NCBI GenBank assembly: GCA_026075535.2
Contig: AP026547.1
Span: 10,292,001 to 10,356,000, forward strand
Length of the DNA: 64,000 nucleotides
From: Tricholoma matsutake
Lineage: Eukaryota > Basidiomycota > Agaricomycetes > Agaricales > Tricholomataceae
Reading direction: 5' to 3'
Below, piece by piece: positions 60,055 to 64,000 of the stretch. How positions within the stretch are numbered: position 1 is the first letter of the stretch; the number at the start of each line of letters is the position of its first letter. The translations under genes were made by a program, and so were the position numbers. The notes beneath the pieces were generated by a model. The model was not told the origin of the DNA. It saw only the letters and a program-made list of their open reading frames with translations, and searched no databases.

Positions 60055-62322
60055 CTAGCCCCTCAGCCTCCTTCCACCATCCCTGATTGCCATATGTTGA
60101 TGTGAGGTTTGCCATGCTTTCCACCATCCCTGATTGCTCTCTGTTGAGAGGAGGTTTGCCATGCTTGTCAGTGTGTCTGGATGTTCTGCTCCAAGGACCC
60201 TCTTTCTCATCTCCATGACTTGAACTCCCAGCCCCTCAGCCTCCTTCCACTGTCCCTGATTGCTGTATGTCCATGCAAGGCTTCCCATGCTTGTCAGTGT
60301 GTCTGGATGTTCTGCTCCAAGGACCCTCTTTCTCATCTCCATGACTTGAACTCCCAGCCCCTCAGCCTCCTTCCACTGTCCCTGATTGCTGTATGTCCAT
60401 GCAAGGCTTCCCATGCTTGTCAGTGTGTCTGGATGTTCTGCTCCAAGGACCCTCTTTCTCCTCTCCATGACTTGAACTTCCAGCCCCTCAGCCTCCCCCC
60501 ATTGTCCCTGATTCATGTATGTCAATGCAAGGTTTCCCATGCTTGTCAGTGTGTTTGGATGTTCTGCTCCAAGGACCCTCAAACTCATCTCCATGACTTG
60601 AACTTCCAGCCCTTCAGCCTCCTTCCACTGTCCCTGATTCCTATATGTTGATGCAAGGTATACCATGCTTGTCAGTGTGTCTGGATGTTCTGCTCCAAGT
60701 ACCCTCTTTCTCATCTCCATCCCTTGAACTGCCAGCTTCTCTGCCTCTTTCAACCAACCACTTTCAAAATACACAAGCCACAACCTAGCAGATGCCTCTG
60801 CATCTGTGAAGGAATTACCCTGAAGTAGTATTTCAACATGAGGTAAAAGTGTCCTTCTGTACATTTGATCATCCAACCCATTTTCCCAATTGACTGACAT
60901 TGCAAGTATTGACACCGTGAGAGCTCGTGTTATTTCACCATTCATGTGTGCATCATGCATCCAGGTGTGCATGAGTGGATGGATTGAGAAGACTTTGTTT
61001 ACATGTTCAAAATCAATAAGCGAGTACCTCTGGAGCTCATTGGTCATGTCAAGAAAGTGTGTAGTGTCCCACTCCTGATTCACATCCAGGAAATTGTGGA
61101 GGAAATCTGTTGCTGAACTCAGGATCTTCTTGAATGACGTTGCTGTTGCTTTCCTAAAAGTTTCATCTGAAATACCATCATGATGCATGAATGCACAAAG
61201 TTGTAGGAAAGTGGCTGCCTTGGAGCTGAGCTTTTCGAAGCTGATCTGCCAAGTGGTATATACCATCCATTCATAACCATCCACTCTTTGTCGTCCATGC
61301 TCTCGTAGAAGCTTTGTGCAGTGCTTTTTGTAGTTGTCAAGGTAGCCACTAACATTACCAGACATCAGAATATATGCACCAGCTTGCACTATGGCAAGGG
61401 CCAGATGACCAAGTTCCTGTAGTATTTATCAAACGTTAGAACAAGTCTAGAAGCTAGTATTGATTTGCCATGAAGATACCTTTACAATGGATTCAGCTAG
61501 AACATGTGTCTCATCAGTGATCACCTGCTTGATGATGCCAAGTAACAGATCCCTTGCATCTTCCGGTATCAAGCTGCCAACGTTGTAGTTGAAACCTGGC
61601 ACATGAATAAGGGTGTCATGATTTTGGGAGGTGATGAGGATGTTCCCATGAGAACAAGATGGAAAAAATCGGGACAGGTTGAGCATAGTGTCATCTGCAT
61701 TATCAAACAGGAGAAGCCAATCTTTGTGTTTCCCGGCAAGCCAGATAATGGTATCGTTTGCATTTTCTCCTATCTCCTTCCCAAGAGCGATATTCTTCAG
61801 GTCGGCATCGATGGTTTGAGCTGTGGTGGCATCGATAAATAAGACATCTGAGAAACTTGTTGGACAGGAATATTCAGCTTGAACACCATAAGTAAATTGG
61901 AATTAAGCACACCAGTGCAGCTGGGTTCCCATCAGACATTCTTTAATGAACTTGAAAGCGATCTGGATTTTCCCACCACTACCTAGGCCATACAAGACAA
62001 ATCTGCACTGCTGCACCGATTCCACTGATGTCAGCGAGGGAGAAAAGCATTTATGAAGTTGTAGGAGAACATTGTTTCTGCCGGTGAACAAATTCATTGG
62101 ACTAGGACAGTTCTTCAGTGGTGGTGCTCATTTCTGGACAAGTACACCATCCTGTAGGGATAATAGTATGAATAGTCTCACAGGAAATCTCAGGCAACTT
62201 GGGGAATGCATCGTACCAGTATTACTGTTTTGAATGATCTGACCAATATTGAACTGGTTACCCCCAATGTCGTAAAAAGTGCTATCTTGAATACTTATGC
62301 CGGTTGAATTCTGGAAAACCAT
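60055..62322 (-). CDS. NLR-type receptor: NB-ARC NTPase with C-terminal TPR repeats, apparently intact
   Basis: Exons 62322-62217, 62126-61913, 61855-61480 and 61416-60055. Introns are 90, 57 and 63 nt, all GT-AG; together they encode 685 residues without a stop. The N-terminus (MVFQNSTGISIQDSTFYDIG then GNQFNIG) resembles the leader of fungal NLRs. The NB-ARC has a P-loop YGLGSGGKIQIAFKF with Ile where Thr/Ser is usual, a Walker B WLLLFDNADD and GNILITSQNH. A helical linker with HPLMHTWMHDA leads to five 42-residue TPR units (core RVLGAEHPDTLTSM, QGQWKEAEGL); units three and four are nearly identical. The last unit is fused out of frame to a further half unit, so the C-terminus is truncated. 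Fungal NLRs act in non-self recognition and cell death; the ligand is unknown. Confidence 0.8.
60130..60740 (-). repeat. 126-bp tandem repeats encoding the TPR units
   Basis: Five units of 126 bp, the central ones almost identical in DNA. The open frame on the plus strand here (repeats of SKDPLSHLHDL) is only the antisense of these units. Confidence 0.85.
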
Positions 62323-62589
62323 CACTAAAGATGAATGGTGGAGCAGAAGAGTGACAATGCACAGCATCCACTGCCTCTCACCTATCACGAGGTTGGGCGC
62401 TAAAGCAGAGAGTTGGTTCCAAGTTCCAACCACCAAATCTAATTGCTCATGCCGCACTGTACTGCTTTTGGATGGCAATATAGACCCCTGGCTGCAGTAT
62501 GCCACTTACTTGTCACCTTTTTACTCGATATATTTAACTCTTGTGCCCTAGTGCTATGGTAAGAATCCCCGGACAAGCATTCAGTGTCA
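62323..62589. other. Region between the NLR start and the Tnp2-like fragment
   Basis: About 270 bp that should hold the NLR promoter. No clear TATA box is seen. The NLR frame stays open upstream to 62505, so an earlier start cannot be excluded. Confidence 0.4.
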
Positions 62590-63840
62590 ATTTCAGTGGA
62601 AGCTTACGGTGACTGGCGATGGAAGGATCAAAGTGCGTTTTGTGTTACCCATGCAATGGTGTTTTCCCCTGATTTCACAGTCATAGAACACTTGGCGAAG
62701 CTAGAGGCAAATTTTATAATGCCACCTTCAGTTACACCAGCGCAATACTCTTTACATGCATTTTCCCTCTCATCATTCCCAAATTCTGGTACATTGTTGC
62801 TGCTGCAGATTTTCACTGCCAACATCTATAACCTTGTTGCAGCTACAAATATTATTGCTGCATTCAAGACTTCAAATGCTGATGCTGATGCCCATACCCA
62901 GCATTATATCCAGTATTGGAGTGCTATTCAAACACTCTTCCCTTATCGTTCATCCAAGCCAAATCACCACTATGCCATGCATAATGGCTCTCTGCTCAAA
63001 TACTGGGGTCCTTTGGCTTCATTGAGTGAGTTTTCAGGAGAGCGATGAATGGAATGTTGCAAAACATTAATACTAATCACCATCTTCATATGTTTAATTA
63101 CACTCATTTAAAGCTAGTAGCTAATATCAATTGCAGGAGATTTGGATTTAACAATGCTCCACCAAATGAGTCGTAGAGCATATATTGATGCTTTACTGCA
63201 CAGTGATGATGCTATAAAAGAGTTGTCTGACATTCTGGAGCCAGTTGTCATTTCAGTGGATGATCCACCAGTACCTCTTAAATCTACTGAAGTGGCAGAA
63301 ATTCTAGAGAGGGCCCCTAGCCTTCTAGATATAGAATATAATGGGCTGCTTCATTACCTTCATCAGACAGGAAGGCCCTACCGAGCCTACTCTGATCTTC
63401 CCCATCCATCCAACAGTATTATTCTTCCTCCACAAGCCCAGCATCTTATGGAGATCCACCAAGATGAATGTACCTTTAGCTGTGAAAGATCACACAAAGG
63501 AAATAGTGCTATACAGTTTTACAATCCTCTGACTCAAGTTCATGATACAGGCTTTATTCAACAAATTTGGAGGCTTCCACTAGAAGGAACAATGCACATC
63601 TTCATAAATGTCTGCCCACATCAACCACTATCTGAACAACAGGAAGGACAAGCACCATTCAAATATTATCCTGGATTTATGACCCGGATTGTTGATGCAA
63701 TCCCCTCTGACACCAATATCATCATTGAGCTTGCTCATATCATTACCCATGTTGTAACCTTACAGCGCCCAGTAGGGACTTATAATATTGGAAGAGAGGT
63801 GCTAGTGGTTTGTTGGGCTCCAAATAGAGGGCGTAGATAG
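62590..63840 (+). pseudogene. C-terminal part of a Tnp2-like (CACTA/EnSpm-related) transposase
   Basis: Begins after a possible acceptor (TTTCAG) near 62593 and ends at TAG 63838-63840. The signature is HHYAMHNGSLLKYWGPLASL then SEFSGER and, one base out of frame, MNGMLQNINTNHH, followed after an intron ending TTGCAG by LDLTMLHQMSRRAY. This is the conserved GER-N-G-L-x-N motif region found C-terminal to Tnp2 transposases (DUF4218-like). The following 220 residues (GNSAIQFYNPLTQVHDTGFI, PGFMTRIVDAIPS) match my memory of the same mushroom family. The catalytic N-terminal two thirds are absent. One frameshift near 63045. Confidence 0.6.
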
Positions 63841-64000
63841 GAATGGCAAAGGAGCAGGAGTGGAAGCTTAGGGACAGTATTTAATTGTACATTTGTATCC
63901 ACTCAACTTAATATATCTTGCTGTTGGGAAACATGTCAGTTGAATTTTCTTTCTTTTTTATAGTAGTTTCCTATTATTTGAGGTACCCCAGGATGCACAC
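63841..64000. other. 3' flank, nothing recognised
   Basis: A/T-rich sequence after the Tnp2-like fragment; the window ends here. Confidence 0.4.

Noticed and set aside
60181..60651. 156-codon plus-strand frame with Cys-rich repeats
   Set aside because: It is the antisense of the 126-bp TPR repeats of the NLR gene.
63142..63840. Stand-alone gene of 232 codons
   Set aside because: It continues the frame of a Tnp2-like C-terminal region begun at about 62590 and starts at a splice acceptor, so it is an exon and not a separate gene.

Overview
The window looks like genomic DNA from an agaricomycete basidiomycete. It has very short GT-AG introns (46-66 nt in the models below), protein families that I know mainly as multicopy families of mushroom genomes (KDZ/CxC2 transposase, SWIM-type MULE transposase, chromodomain Ty3/gypsy, Tnp2-like C-terminus, fungal NB-ARC-TPR receptor), and pervasive CpG-to-TpG/CpA decay. 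I cannot name the species. No rRNA, ordinary tRNA gene, CRISPR array or bacterial operon is visible. This is a repeat-dominated accessory region in which elements are nested in one another.

Layout. 0-3.4 kb: a decayed copy of a mobile-element-associated gene family, two dispersed repeats, and a clean three-exon gene of unknown function (2322-3355). 3.3-6.4 kb: the left arm of a roughly 1-kb inverted repeat, itself interrupted by element E1 (3564-5644; 9-bp target duplication; confirmed by the uninterrupted copy of the site in the right arm). 6.6-13.8 kb: a KDZ transposase pseudogene and a second unknown multi-exon gene. 13.9-16.3 kb: a cluster of repeats with a palindromic ACCGGCGCCGGT box, including the right arm. 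16.4-25.9 kb: two opposed unknown genes, one of them (a repetitive FYIPGSP protein) split precisely by gypsy element A (18846-24842). 26-28.5 kb: dispersed repeats and unrecognised sequence. 28.6-31.8 kb: a MULE transposase pseudogene split by a hAT-type foldback MITE with an 8-bp duplication. 33.2-35.8 kb: element E2, a second copy of the E1 family in opposite orientation with its own perfect 9-bp duplication. 36.7-37.1 kb: a 374-bp foldback MITE. 37.6-39.2 kb: a decayed unknown gene. 40.1-46.4 kb: a fragmentary chromodomain gypsy (C) carrying a nested 1.97-kb LTR element without coding domains. 47.0-52.2 kb: a copia element with TCACC duplication and a MITE inside its 3' LTR. 53.1-59.9 kb: gypsy element B (sister of A, GGTGA duplication) with a nested solo LTR. 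60.1-62.3 kb: an apparently intact NB-ARC-TPR receptor gene. 62.6-63.8 kb: the C-terminal part of a Tnp2-like transposase.

How it fits together. The host-like genes (2322-3355, the split FYIPGSP gene, the NLR) sit among transposons of at least six kinds. Almost all stop codons in the broken genes are TGA where a paralogue or the family pattern has Arg (CGA). That is the mark of cytosine methylation and deamination at CpG and not of random decay. The most unusual item is the E1/E2 family: 2.1-2.5-kb elements with 9-bp target duplications, inverted termini, TGGACTCC-rich subterminal repeats, a tRNA-like segment, a tandem array of intron-like modules and an array of evenly spaced GC-rich hairpins. 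They encode no transposase. The MULE gene in the same window belongs to a superfamily that makes 9-bp duplications, so it is a candidate type of mobilising enzyme.
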